Positions 44,701 through 56,438 of a stretch of 64,000 bases of DNA are shown one piece after another. Position 1 is the first letter of the stretch. The number at the start of each line of letters is the position of its first letter. The position numbers were made by a program, and so were the translations under genes. Source of the DNA: Atopsyche davidsoni (lineage: Eukaryota > Arthropoda > Insecta > Trichoptera > Hydrobiosidae); assembly GCA_022113835.1 (NCBI GenBank), contig JAILWY010000029.1, positions 692,001 through 756,000 of the forward strand. Direction: 5' to 3'. Under the pieces are notes generated by a model. The model did not search any database and was not told the origin of the DNA. It saw only the letters and a program-made list of their open reading frames with translations.

Positions 44701-45469
44701 AATTGTTTTCAATTCTTCCATAACTATAAATTGCCACTGGTCATATTTATTTAATAAAAAATCTTTAAAAGAAATTAGAGCATCTGAAGTTAACTATTTA
44801 GTTACTCGAGTACTGTTTTCCCACTGAACCTCGCGCTCGCTCCTTATCACCGTTATGCATGACACAGAATACGTTAGCTTGTATTTATATCACAAAAGAA
44901 ACACCAAAATAAAAATTTAAAAAAAAACTCCCTGTAAATAATTCATGTCGATGAATCTGCATACAGTGTAGTCACGCCTTGCAGGCGAGATGACTAAGGT
45001 GGAACCTCTGGGCGTCACTCCTCGTCATTGTCGATGCGCTCCCTCGTCGGAATTTCTATCCGACCTTTCAAACGTCTTCAGTAAAATTAAAGCACCCCAC
45101 AACCGAAGGACAAATTCTATCAACCGACAAATTGCATCAAACTTCCAACAAGTTGTAGCCTCCGAAAAAAAAATGAGACGGAACAGTAAAAATATATTAA
45201 TGTGTTACCCATTTTTTTCTAATTAAATTTCCTAAAATCGATTGAGTGGTTATAATGACATTTCATAACTTTGGTGTCTATATGAGAGATTTTTGTGAAA
45301 TCGATTGGTTTATTTAAATAAAAAGTGGTTTTACTTTTTCTTACCGACTGCAACACTTTAACCAATTTTTCTCGTCCCAAAGCGCACCAGCGCGGTTTCA
45401 TAATTCAAACTATGGCGTAACGAGCATGTAAATCTCACGTTCATTATTACCCGGGAATCTAAAATTTCT

Positions 45470-45800
45470 ACCTGATCTCTCCCACCGACGCCATTACGTA
45501 TCAAAAAGTCTCAATATCGCGCGCCACGCGAGCCAACAAGAAACACATCCGAAGCGGCTCCAACAATGGAGCGCCCGGCGAGATACGAATCTACACGACG
45601 ATAGCATCGGCGATCGGAGCGAGACGGCGAGCGGCCGGCCGCGCGCGTGCGAGAGGGACGGCACCAGCCGCCGGCCGCGCGAGCGAGACGCGACGGGCCG
45701 CGCGCGCGCCAGACAGGGACGCCGCGCCCGCGCCAGACAGAGACGCCGCGCTAGCGCCGGAGCGAGACGGCGCGCGCGCCGGGAAAGGTGTCGCTCCGTA
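45470..45800. other. strong CpG island with ~22-bp imperfect repeats
   Basis: The densest CpG region of the window, with GCGCGCGC runs. GCCAGACAG[GA]GACGCCGCG occurs twice (about 45710 and 45735), and related GAGCGAGACG[GC]C segments surround it. No open frame is convincing. Candidate promoter island or satellite-like expansion. Confidence 0.55.
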
Positions 45801-47035
45801 ACGCTTTTTTTTTGTTCTCTCCGGCTGTAATCTGTGGTGGTATTTTGAATACCTGCGTAAATTCTTTGATTTACTATTTATTTTAATTTTAATGCCTTTA
45901 TGTACGAAAACGATGTTTTTTTAATAATAACATTTCACGTGGTTAATAAAGTAAACACACTTTATTGGAGAATAGTTAAAATACCATGAATTGACTTGCA
46001 CAGAATGCGCAAAGAAAGGCGTAAGTCACTAACATCAAACACTGGAGGAATATTCATTGAAATGGTCACCAAACTCCTCTGAGGAGAAGCACTTAAAGAA
46101 GAATAAGGCTTTTTATGCTTTTGTATTGTATTTGTAATGATATATTTAAAGGAACAAATGATTCCATTGTTTGCTGTCAAAATTATAGATTTGTGTTATA
46201 TTAAAATTATTTGTTGCTAATAATTTGATTGTTTTTTTCATTTTGTTCATACCGAATGCATAATAAGTAAAGGTCGGATTTTTTTAAATATTTTATTCGG
46301 CCTCGCGAGCCATGCTATGTGTGGAATGCATAACCTGAAATTGGGACATATACGTGTGTTTTTTTTCCGCTTCATTCCAAAATTTTATTATATGAGAAAG
46401 TATACGGAATGCTTTCACACGCGTCTCTAATGAGTGTATAAAACGTTTGAAATCACCAAATTACACGTAACTGTGATACCCTTGCGCGGTCGTATCGCCA
46501 GTTGACACGCGTATTGCAAAGAATTTGTAGTTACCATTGACTTTTACGATTATAAACATATCGCTCCACTCGGATTCGATTCTGAGGCTTCAAGTCAAGC
46601 AGACTCGACAGTCAACTAATCGCATTTCCGATATTGACTATACAGTAGGTCCAGCCATTAGAACTGATAGCCCACTTCAAAATTTGTGAAAACAGAATGC
46701 AATAGATTTAATCCGTCAACATTAGTAACAAGTGAGCGCTTTCGGATTGGTTGCTTTTTTTATGCATATAAATATGCCAAAAAAGAAGAGAGTATATCCA
46801 AAACAATGCGTCCATCTCGACTCCGTCTGCTGCTCCCGCCAGTCACTTCCACGGCATTGTCCCCAGCGCGGGGTGACTGACGGGCCCCCCGAGTGCGTCC
46901 TCGTTACGGTCCCCCCATTGTCCGGCGACTCTCTGGGACTTCTCTCGCTTTCGCGAAAAAACCCAAACCGCCGCTTTACGCGTCCACATTGGGTCTGTGT
47001 GGATTAGGAAGAGTGTTCAAACGCGCGCGATATCC
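45800..47035. other. non-coding block with a repeat shared with 60.2 kb
   Basis: The segment at 46070-46115 is about 80 percent identical over 44 bases to 60250-60293. On the minus strand both read FF-(IF)-(RK)-C-(LF)-SS-(DE)-E followed by DH, which suggests a shared, formerly coding repeat. A GC patch lies at 46810-47030. Confidence 0.4.
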
Positions 47036-47039
47036 GGTT

Positions 47040-47195
47040 CCGCCTCGCGGTCCAGTGGGTAGCACGCTCGCTTGCCGATCGCCGCACTTGACCGACACAC
47101 TATTGTCGATACAAATGAAACAGACGCGAGACCACTTACACTGACGATCGGAGACCACTCGATCAAGATTCGACGGGTCTCTACCCCAACGCTAA
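47040..47195 (+). repeat. tRNA-derived SINE (family S1)
   Basis: CGCGGTCCAGTGGGTAGCACG then CTCGCTTGCCGATCG is the clearest head of the family; a degenerate B-box-like GATTCGACGGG follows at about 47167. The body may continue to about 47210. Confidence 0.55.
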
Positions 47196-47209
47196 CAAAC
47201 CAACCCTGA

Positions 47210-48890
47210 AATCACTTCTTCATTAAACAGGGCACTTGCTTGCAAGATTTTCCTTCTATTGCTTGAGAGTGGCCTAGTATACTATATAATGCTGCACTTG
47301 TGCTGGCGATATCAAATAGGCGATATGTATATCATGAACAAGAATAATACAATAATCCACAAATTCTAGGTCGCAAGTTTTTTTTACTCTCTAAAAATTT
47401 TGGCGTAGAAAGTGTAGAGATATATTTCGCGTAACTTAACGACTGTGCAGGTTTTTTTGTGGTTGTGATTTCCTAGTGTACTTTGAAGAACATCTTACTT
47501 ATTGCCGAGTTGTGTTAGTCTCTCGTTCGCGGAGAAAGCTAAACTCAGCTCACCATCAAATTGTTACGAATGCAGCTAATCAAATTTGTCATTTGCTTTA
47601 TTTAATATTTGATTGTTCCTGATTATTTTCAGTAAAATATTTCAGCAAAAAAGCCCCGATGCGGCGGCGAGGTCGGGGCGCCTGGAGACTCACACATCTC
47701 TTCTGCCCCTCCGGGGAATTTTCACTTATGAATTTTAATCGGGAAACTACGCCCATAAATCACCCTGTACAGCGATGGGGTTTGACAGAGGGTGTCCCCA
47801 AAGTTCCGAATTGCCTTCTTCTCGTTCCTTTTTAAATTCGCCCACTCACATCTTGAACAATCAACTACTATAGGTTTTCTTTATTTTCTTTAAAAATATT
47901 TTTAGTATCTTGACATATAGAGTTACCTAGCATAATTTCATCAGTAAAATTGAATGCGTAAGAAAATATTCAATTTTAATTTTGAAATTTTCACCAGGAC
48001 CAAGAGGTTTGTACTGAACGGTGTGTAATATATTATTTATATTTATTTTGTACAGTCATATTTTGTCGAGTTAATTGTAGATAAGCTTAGATGCAGGTCG
48101 TGTGCAAGAACACAGGTGCGGCTTACCTTGCTAAAATTTCTTGCCTTACTTTATGTCAATGTAACAATGGTTACCAAGTTAATTAATTGCTGGAATTTTA
48201 TTACACGGGAATTTCATATATGATTAAGGCATGTGCCTATTTCGATCTGCATAACTCATTTGATAAAATAGGGTTACGTAAGCCTGATAAACTTACTAGC
48301 CAAGTTTTTATTTTATGATTATACAACCCTTACGCCTGAACGAGCCATGAAGACACACAAAAAATAACGAGGTACGACGATGCTATGACGTTCTTAGACC
48401 ACAGTTTACACTGACCTGGTTTGGCTAATAACTACAAATTTATTTTGCTTTTCACAAAATTTTTCCGTTCATACATTCCCATATGTGTTTTTGTAAATCC
48501 TTAACCGTGTTATTCAGAATCATTTGTTAAACTAGGTTAAATCACACTTTCATTGTATCTTATTTAGAAATGGATTTAAACAAACTGGTCTATCTTATTC
48601 AAAAACAATAATTTCTCCCTACAAATTAATCTATTTAGATTTACTTTGTGTTTGGACGTTGTGCTTTCGGGTGTTCCAAATCGAATAACTAATATAAAAA
48701 AATCTAATAACGCATGCCAAAACCTAGTAATACAATAAAGAAATGTTTTAAAAAAAAATACTTAACTACAAAGGCTTATATTATTAAATCATTTTCACCT
48801 GTCGGAAATCGCCCCGTAACATTTTAGTATAATATCCAGAGTCTAATTGAAACATCCCCCGCCCAATCCAACCGCAATTCGGCTCGGCAT
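47210..48890. other. non-coding block
   Basis: CACCCTGTACA at 47762 and AGGGTGTCCCCAAAG 30 bases later resemble TACAGGGTG-type insect transposon ends. Otherwise no features. Confidence 0.45.
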
Positions 48891-49040
48891 TATTGCGGGC
48901 CGAGTCCCCGTACTTCAGGACAATCCGGGCTGGTCTCTGCTGCAGCTGCGACTGCACTCAATTCACGCGACACAATTCACCGGTGCGTACCGTCGTCGAC
49001 AAGCAAACCGTTTGTAAAAAAAAAAAAAATATTTTAAAAT

Positions 49041-49421
49041 TTATAAGTTATTTGTTCTTGAGTATTGTGGTGCTTTTTTTGAGGGAGATCTCATCTCTGA
49101 AGATGGTTCCAGTATCCAGTCGGTTAATTTCGGGCGGTGACCGCGCCCCGCCGCCCCGGTGACGTCACGCAGGTCCAGGTAGATGCGGATTGGATACATT
49201 GTTCGGCTAACCGACTGTAATTGTGAAGGTAATATGTTTTTTGGATGCTTCCCGAATGTGTGTCGGAGTCGTTGGTGTATTGTGTGGACGGAGCTGAGTG
49301 TCGTTGGGGCCGATTCACATCCTTTACCTCCGTCACACGAGCGGGAGACATCTGTGCTCAGATAACCTGGAAACTGGCTGGTGGCATCAGCCTTATTGTA
49401 TATATTTAAATAGTCTGCCAT
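49041..49421 (-). other. 126-codon ATG open frame, unrecognised
   Basis: Starts at CCCATGGCA, a good initiation context, and runs MADYLNIYNKADATSQFPGY through a basic His-rich centre to a tail LTDWILEPSSEMRSPSKKAP and a TAA. Composition is more even than other open frames, yet it crosses a CpG patch containing the CRE at 49160, and the opposite strand is open too. No domain recognised. It might be a small lineage-specific gene or an antisense artefact of a decayed repeat. Confidence 0.25.
49160..49167. promoter_or_regulatory. CRE/ATF octamer TGACGTCA
   Basis: Third perfect octamer, with CGGTGACGTCACGCAGG context nearly identical to that at 5666 (CGGTGACGTCACGCCGG). Confidence 0.4.
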
Positions 49422-49937
49422 GGGTTGGTTTTTTCAAAAATTATCAGAATTTAAAATTGATTGATTTCGTCGCTTAATTTTAAAAATTCACGCTATACGC
49501 AGTCCACTATAATATTGGTGCTTTGCCGTGACCGTGCCCTGACCTGACCGCGAGCCGGAGCGGGCCCAGGTGTCGAAGTTAATTAAAAATTTGAATAATG
49601 CATAGGGAGTAATTAGGTTACAGTAATTGCCACCGTGTCTTCTAGGAGTTCCTTCATCCTAACAGAGGAGAACCTTTATACAGCAGAGAGCGCAAGCCTC
49701 TATCAGTTATCTTAAATTATTCTCGCCCAAACAATAATAAAATTTAAATATGACGTTTTGAAACGTGTTATATTTCCTGCCATTTGAAATATTAATGCAA
49801 GCATTTTAAGGGTGATTGTTTTCGTCGCGTTTCCATACAATACCGTGTATGCGTTAGAACGCTTTTTTATCTACATATAACAGTGAGAAACAAACATTAA
49901 CTGTCAAATGTCTAAGAGATCACGACATTTTATTTTC

Positions 49938-49978
49938 GTTAGTCTGACGAAGCCCTTTCTTCAGAGAGTTTCTTAGTT
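49938..49978 (+). repeat. SINE S2-like tail fragment
   Basis: TTCAGAGAGTTTCTTAG matches the tail of the 35.3 kb SINE read on its own strand, preceded by an ATCACGA segment in the same order. The tRNA-like head is missing here, so it is a truncated copy. Confidence 0.35.
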
Positions 49979-50407
49979 CAATCCTCGTTTAAACAGGTGA
50001 ATACAGAATTTATGTATTAAGTGCACTTTGACCAGTGGTAGTTCGTATTAGTATTGCAAATGTGAGTACATTTTTTTTAAAATAATGAGGCGGTATACAA
50101 TTCGTGTAGAAATTTTATTTGAGAGTATAAATTTTCTATATATGTTGTAAAAATATATATTAACCAATGTATTTTTTTAAATGGAATTATACGTTCGCTT
50201 ATGGGTTAATAAATTCGTAGAAGAATGTTGAAAATGTATAAAATTGACTTAATGTTTATTGTATAATAAAATTGCAGAAAAACGTAGAATTTACACCTTG
50301 CGGTGAGTGAGTCGCCGCGCAGAGGTGCTCGGCGTGCTGTTTATTAGCCCATCGCGGCTTAATTACAATTATTAGCCACAATAACTATTAAACATATCCA
50401 AATCCCC

Positions 50408-50443
50408 GGAAAAAAAAACGTGACACATGTTCACGTTTTTTCC
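50408..50443. repeat. short hairpin
   Basis: GGA(n)ACGTGA pairs with TCACGT(n)CC across a 7-base loop CACATGT. The stem is at least 13 bp. No transcript context; could be a foldback remnant. Confidence 0.6.
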
Positions 50444-50989
50444 AATTTGGAGAAGAAAAAAAAAAGGGAAATTTTATATTATCATCACTGCTGTTTAAAT
50501 GTTTAGTTTTTTTTTTAAGTTCGTGAAATCTTTGTTCGCAAAAGATGAGTTAATACCAATATTAAATTAACACAGTCGCATCCGCTTCTTATCGTTTACT
50601 CTATAGTCAAATAATTTGAGTTTGGATCATCCCACTCACATAAATAAAAAATTATTATTAGCGAAACATTTAATCGTATACTCGGTAACAATATTAAAAC
50701 TAATTTGCACGGGGAAGACGCTCAAGGTGTCAGACCACCTGTAAGAGAAGTAAGGACAGACAATAACACTCGGAGTGCAGATTTGAATACGCCCCTGGCG
50801 GGGCCGCCGCCCCTCGAGGGCACCCAATTAAGTGCCTTCAGCTCTGATCGAGAGTGCCACGCCGTCCAGCCCGGCTGAGGTGCCGTGTCGGGCAAAAATA
50901 ATTTGAACTCGACGTGGGAAATCGCTTTTGGGTGTTTTTTTTAATGCATTGCTGCGATTTGTTGCATAGCGACCGGTCAGCTGGTACTG

Positions 50990-51240
50990 AGTGTGACTAG
51001 TCAGCGCAATCGAGGGGATCCAGCGGAGGACGCTGGCGTGCGTGCCGCGAGCGCGGACACCTCGCGAGGACGAGGACGAGGACAGCGGCCGTGCGTGCTC
51101 GCCGGGCAGGTGAGAGCGCGGCCGCGGGCCGAGAAGGAGACGGCGCCATCGCGCGCCCGCAGGTGCGAGAGGGACAGCCACCGCGCTCGGCCCGTTTCGC
51201 ACCGGTATGGGCGAAGGTGACGCGCTAGGGATGGGGCGAC
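50990..51240. other. CpG island with GAGGAC repeats
   Basis: Contains GAGGAC three times at about 51067-51084. Both strands are open for 75-120 codons; composition explains this. Confidence 0.4.
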
Positions 51241-51739
51241 TCGCTCACGGCCGTATTTAATTATACTTCTTCAGGGGCCTCTCCTCGGAGAAGGTCGGTG
51301 ACCGTATCCCTGAACGTATCGGTCGGCCTGTACTTCCGACTCTCGCATCCATGTATATGCCTCTCGATTCGTAGATTTACCCTTGGACAATCAGCTGCAA
51401 GTGTTTGCTGAAAATATGCTCAAAATAAGACTCATTTGTGACTATCGACCCGTGATATTTTCAGACTGGATATGACCGATATGATCTGATGGATCTGCAT
51501 CACGAGCGCGAGCGAAAGTCTATGAAAAAGGAAGATAATAAATCGGAGAAATCCCTGCCTTTATATGAAATGTGGAAAACATTGCATAATTTTGTACAAT
51601 AGCTCAAACCGAATGAGACTGTAGCAGTACAAACAATATGTATGTACAAAAATTGTGTTGCGTGTTTATCATCATCATCAATTATCGCTATTGAGTCGAT
51701 AGCGTCCGTGTTACAAACGTGGAGTATTACAAATGAAAT

Positions 51740-51990
51740 CGGCCCGTAGCGGGTGGCGTTCACGGCGAGCGCGTGACCCGCCTCCTGCCCGGCGCTAAGG
51801 AATGCGCCCCCCTCCCGCGCCCCCCGCGGCGGGTTATTACCGGCCATTAGTGCAGGCGAGCCTCCGCGGCCGCGTGCACCGCGCGACTGCACGGCCGCGG
51901 GTCCTCCCGCCCCCGGCCCCCTGCCCACCTGCCCCGCCGCCCCGCCCCGGAGTCCCCGGCCCGCGACATTCTCGCCTTCGAGCATTCAGC
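51740..51990. other. CpG island, C-rich on plus strand
   Basis: Very C-rich, ending near 51965. The minus strand is open for 161 codons (51500-51985) with a Gly/Ala/Arg-rich start followed by AT-rich coding, a composition artefact. Candidate promoter island. Confidence 0.4.
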
Positions 51991-51999
51991 TCTTTAAGA

Positions 52000-53205
52000 A
52001 TTTTCTCGTCGTTTCATGTGTGAATCAATAACTTAAGTATTGCATAAATAATCCTCTGTTACTTTCATATCGAAATTATTTACGGTTTATTGTCAGTAAG
52101 CGAATAGTTTTTGATTCACGTTTACCTTTGTATGGTTTCGTATTCCATCCGTGCTTTATTGTTGTTTACGATGAAAGTATCAATCGAAAAGTTTCGCGAC
52201 ACAGGCGATCAGTAAAACAATGTCCCTGTGTAAGAATTTTAATCGTTATATGCGAGCACGTTGCTAGATGAATATCTTTATTTTACGTTTCAATATATTA
52301 CCTGAAAACATTGTGAACATTTAAAAAACCTGCATAAATGAAAAATATATATTATATAATACCACATAGTGCGTGCTACACCTTTTATCGAAGCGTAAAA
52401 TTTTACTGGTGTTGTTGGTCTCCCACGCAAATATACTGCATTTTGTTAATTTGCTAAAATATACACAGTGAAACAGTTTTATCGATGAATATATCACTTT
52501 TACATCCTGCCATAAGTACAGTAGTTTCGAAGACATTCGGATCAAAACTGATTAAAAAAAATGGCAGATCACCACATTTGGCATAGGAATGTCCTGTAGA
52601 CATTCGGGACATAACCTGCAATTATACAACACATTGGAAATTCAACCTTTGACCTTAGTGCTCGGCATGCACTGTCTCGACTGCATGCCGCACTGCCCCC
52701 ACTTGCGTCATTTCAGACATTTGCAGCCTTCGCACTGTCGGGCCTTTCTAATTTGCGCCGTTCGAATGCGCTCCTTCGTCTTAATTTATTTTATACAAGT
52801 ACACTTCCTTAGTAATTTAATTATCGATGGTATATTACTAAATTAACCCATGTTGTAAACTTGGTCAGCTGTGATTATCTCTTATTATTTCAAATACCAC
52901 TACCAACTTTCATAGTTACAGTTTATTTAAACGCATCATGTTTTATGGAAAACTATATTAAAATAATTATCATTTCTTACGTTTTACAAAATGTATTTAA
53001 AAAATTGTAATTTTTCTTTGGAATCGAAATTGAAATAGTGTCCCAGAAGAATATACCAAAAACAGCTATTTTATAGTTTTTTTAATTTTTTTTTATATTT
53101 TAAAAAATATATATTCATAAGATATAATTGAGTGTTGATCTAGACTAGAGAGAAGTAACAAAGATGTTTCAAAATGGTATAAGTTTTATTGTAATTATTT
53201 CAGTC
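52000..53205. other. non-coding block
   Basis: AT-rich. A GC-richer segment near 52660-52770 shows no domain in any frame. Nothing identifiable. Confidence 0.5.
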
Positions 53206-53210
53206 AATGT

Positions 53211-53230
53211 TATATATATATATATATATA
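53211..53230. repeat. TA microsatellite
   Basis: Ten uninterrupted TA units. Confidence 0.9.
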
Positions 53231-53345
53231 CAGAGGTTGTTACTTTTACATATATGAATATGAAATCTATAAACAGTTCATTCTGTCTAATACAAGATCA
53301 TAAATCACTATTTACAAAAAATATTTTTAGCAGGTTTTCATAGGA

Positions 53346-53415
53346 TCGAATTCCCGGTACCGGATCTGTTTCCTTGAAATTGCCCCCAGTACCGTAGTCG
53401 AAACGTCGGACTTCG
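53346..53415 (+). repeat. GTCGAAACGTC-type repeat related to the 33.2 and 40.1 kb hairpins
   Basis: CCCGGTACCGGATC begins it; CTTGAAATTGCCC and CAGTACCGTAGTCGAAACG follow. The order (TGAA, GC-rich spacer, GAAACG) is that of the hairpin family; the stem is eroded. Confidence 0.35.
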
Positions 53416-53771
53416 TGCCCATAAAAATACTATTCATTCTGGATACTAATTTAATGGGCTACCGTGTCCTCAGCGCTTCGTCCAACAGATAAAGCACCTA
53501 GAGTTTTATAAATAAATTGTGACCCCACTCTTAGTGTCTAGTCTTATTTCGGTGTATAATATCTGCGTATATAATATTTTTTTACTCGTCTGTGCTCCAA
53601 ACTTCCAGGGAGCTTATTGAAATATATCCACATTGTAATGAAAAGAACTTGGCAGCATCGCCAAGTACGTAGGCCCACACAGAAAATCACTACGCCCTTT
53701 CTCTCGGATCTTCACTCTCGCCAATCTCAACAGCGGCGCCCACTCCGGGGCAGACTAATCCCCGCGCAGAC

Positions 53772-53818
53772 GGGGGCGGGGAGGGGAGGGGAGGAGAGGA
53801 GAGGGGAGGGGAGGGAGG
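53772..53818 (+). repeat. G-rich tract (quadruplex-prone)
   Basis: Runs of three to five G separated by one or two bases (GGGGAGGGGAGGGGA) for 47 bp; several four-run combinations satisfy the G-quadruplex pattern. Confidence 0.8.
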
Positions 53819-54461
53819 ATAAATCCACCCCAAGCTCGCCGGGGCGGAGCGAAGCCTGAAAATTAAAACCCCGAAGAGCCCCCGCCGATTGAGCATCGAC
53901 GAACAAACAAGGGCGCGTTATTTGACCCGTGGCAGCCAAGATTGAAGAACTTGGCTTAAAGATTAATTTCTATTTTTACTCTTTTATTTTTTGCAGATTA
54001 CTGCTGAATATAAATCAAGCGTTGTTTGTAACATATTCTATTGTTACTTCGCTTCCGTGCGCAAAAGCCTCGGACGCGGCAGACGGCCAGCCAGGAAAAA
54101 ATGTATAATAAAACGCGCCGCTCGGAGATTCCGTGCAACTTGTTCCACTTTTATAATGGTCGTGTAAGACGGAGAGCTGCGGCTTGTAATTTGCAGTGCG
54201 GTCGTGTTTATTGATGATTACTCCAGCCGCCGGCTAATTGCCTGACGCTCCTTGGGGGCTATCTTGCTAATTGGGGACCATCAGACGCGGCTACCTGTCA
54301 TTCCACCTTTATGTCTTTCTGCGTACAAACGTGCAATTCAATAAATTAATATTTTAAATTATCTCTTATGGGCAATATATTATTTTTAAACTCCACAATC
54401 AACCTAAAATAAAAAAAAACAAATTGTATTTAAAAACTTCTGATTTTATGAGTAATATTAC

Positions 54462-54565
54462 CCTTGTATCCAATTTGGGTGATCGTTGGCCACGCCCGAG
54501 GCTTCTTCTTGGGCTTGTGCCAGGAAGTGCTGGAGCTCGGGTGAAGTGAAAGGCTCGAAAGCCGA
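54462..54565 (-). other. candidate internal coding exon (minus strand)
   Basis: Acceptor CGCCTCACCTCGTCAG and donor AAGG|GTAATA bracket 104 bp. One frame reads SAFEPFTSPELQHFLAQAQ, then EEASGVANDHPNWIQG. It has a Glu/Gln-rich helix-like centre, and GC-rich content against AT-rich flanks. A TGA lies just upstream of the acceptor in the same frame, consistent with a true exon edge. It ends in phase 2, so it does not join directly to the 41.9 kb candidate. No family recognised. Confidence 0.4.
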
Positions 54566-54959
54566 CTGACGAGGTGAGGCGACAAGTCATTCTCATTGCA
54601 ACATGCAATATATTACAGTTTACCTGTATAAACAACAAATTAAATCCGTACAATCCTAGCTTAGACATTTTTTGAACTACTGGAAAGTGGGGAAATTTGT
54701 TGTATTCGTGGACGATTTCAAGCAAATAAATCGATCTTACCCGTCACTGGAGCGACTTCCGCCAAGTATCTCGCTTAACACTTGAACTTCCCAACGAATA
54801 CGACGAATCAAATGTTAAAGTATAACGATTTTATTTATTAAAACGCCGGACAAACTTTCCGCTAACAAGAGGAGAGACCCGCGAGGACCCTCGTTATGGA
54901 GTCCCACGCCATCAACTTTCTCCCGACGCCCCTGCCATAGCATAGTTTCTCCCTGGCAT

Positions 54960-56000
54960 AGCGGTGTCTCTTTCTTGCTATGAAAATATTAAAAAAATAA
55001 TATTATTTATTACTATTTTGAATGTCCAACCCTCCGAGCTGCATGTGTGTGACATATACTAGTAATAATTATTTATTTTATTTTACACTATATCTCTAAC
55101 TTTATACTATGATATGTAGAACAATCAATATAAAAAATTATATAATCAAAATATCTTTACTATTATATCTATTTTCTTGCAAAATATATCCAAAGCTATA
55201 TGATTAATTTTACTATTTTTTTTAATGCGATTTAACGCCATGTAGTAATATTGTTTTAATATTATCACAATAGTCTTACAATAATGAAATGTATTAATTA
55301 TATACTTTCTTGCGAAAGATGTCTAATGTGTGATTTATATAATTTCATATCGTTCATTTTATGGTATGTTATTTCTTCAGCGTTATTACTATGAAATGTA
55401 AGAAAAGAAATATATATATATTATCACATTATCCGGATAATAATTAAATATAAGAATAATACAATTTCTTGCAAAAGATTTCCAATGCTCAATATATATG
55501 CCATAAATTTGATCTCTATTAGATAACATTACTAATTTTACGTTACACCGTTTCTTTATTGTTATTAATATGATATTTAGATAATATATGTAATTATTTT
55601 TAAATTACACAATGTACTAATAATAATTAAATATTCGAGTTAAAGATTTTCAATATTTGTCATATACGTTGAGCATATGATTTATTTGGAAAAAATTTTA
55701 AACTAGTACATTTCGTGTTTACGTGTACATTATTATATATTTCGTTGTATTGTGTAATATAAAAATTATTATATCGCTTGTTCGACAAACTATAGTTTGG
55801 CATATGTGTAATATTTATTTTGTTTTCGACCGTTGCATATTCGCAGTACTTCTTTGATATTTTATTTGCTTAGTAAACGATATAATTTTTATTATATAAT
55901 TGCAATAATTTAACATTTTTTTGCAAACTGCATGCGTGTGACATCTTTATTTGTTCGCTTCGTCCGTTGCACATTTGCCCTACTTCTTCATCATTACTTG
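54960..56000. repeat. degenerate AT-rich tandem array (~150-165-bp unit)
   Basis: A TTTCTTGC[AG]AAA[GT]AT motif recurs at about 55172, 55306 and 55465 with an eroded copy near 55630, and TATTACTATGAAATG-type segments alternate with it near 55105, 55255, 55385 and 55560. GCATG[TC]GTGTGACAT appears at both edges (55036 and 55930). Units are strongly diverged, so this is an old satellite-like array or a serially duplicated element. Confidence 0.55.
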
Positions 56001-56060
56001 TCTCCATTGAAATTCCAAGGGTCCAGAACCTTTACTAATGATTTTTTCTCCCCGTTCCAG

Positions 56061-56141
56061 GTAAGGCCCTCACCTCCGAGCACCATAATGAATGACGTGA
56101 ATGACGTCATGCTGCACCCCAGCTGCGCCCGCCGGGTGCCG
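56061..56141 (+). other. weak candidate exon with CRE and ATG
   Basis: Preceded by a textbook acceptor (TTTTTTCTCCCCGTTCCAG) and followed by CCGAG|GTATTG. An ATG starts MNDVNDVMLHPSCARRVP. TGACGTCA at 56102-56109 lies inside. The same acceptor sequence followed by GTAAGG also looks like a donor, so the region could be a splice-site cluster by chance. Confidence 0.25.
56102..56109. promoter_or_regulatory. CRE/ATF octamer TGACGTCA
   Basis: Fourth perfect octamer; a half site TGACGTGA lies 10 bp upstream. Confidence 0.4.
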
Positions 56142-56438
56142 AGGTATTGTGCGAAATGCATTCTGCACGCATCGTTTGATAACCGACACGGATCAAGCAA
56201 TTTTTTTTTTTTTATCTAGAGCTGAGAATCTGTAGAAGTAGTTTGCTTATAATAGCGTAATATCGTTAAATCTTTGCTGAGAATTTTTATAGCATTTAAA
56301 CGTGAAACGTCTGTATTTTTATGTTGTTGATACACGAGCGGGATTCACGTCCAGATTGACGCATTACACTTTATATTCACAAATTCATATTATATACATA
56401 ATAATATGATTCAGAGTCAGTATGACTTGTATCATATA

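Noticed and set aside
51500..51985. 161-codon minus-strand open frame
   Set aside because: The first third is Gly/Ala/Arg-rich translation of a CpG island, and the rest is AT-rich with no domain; stop-free length is expected from composition.
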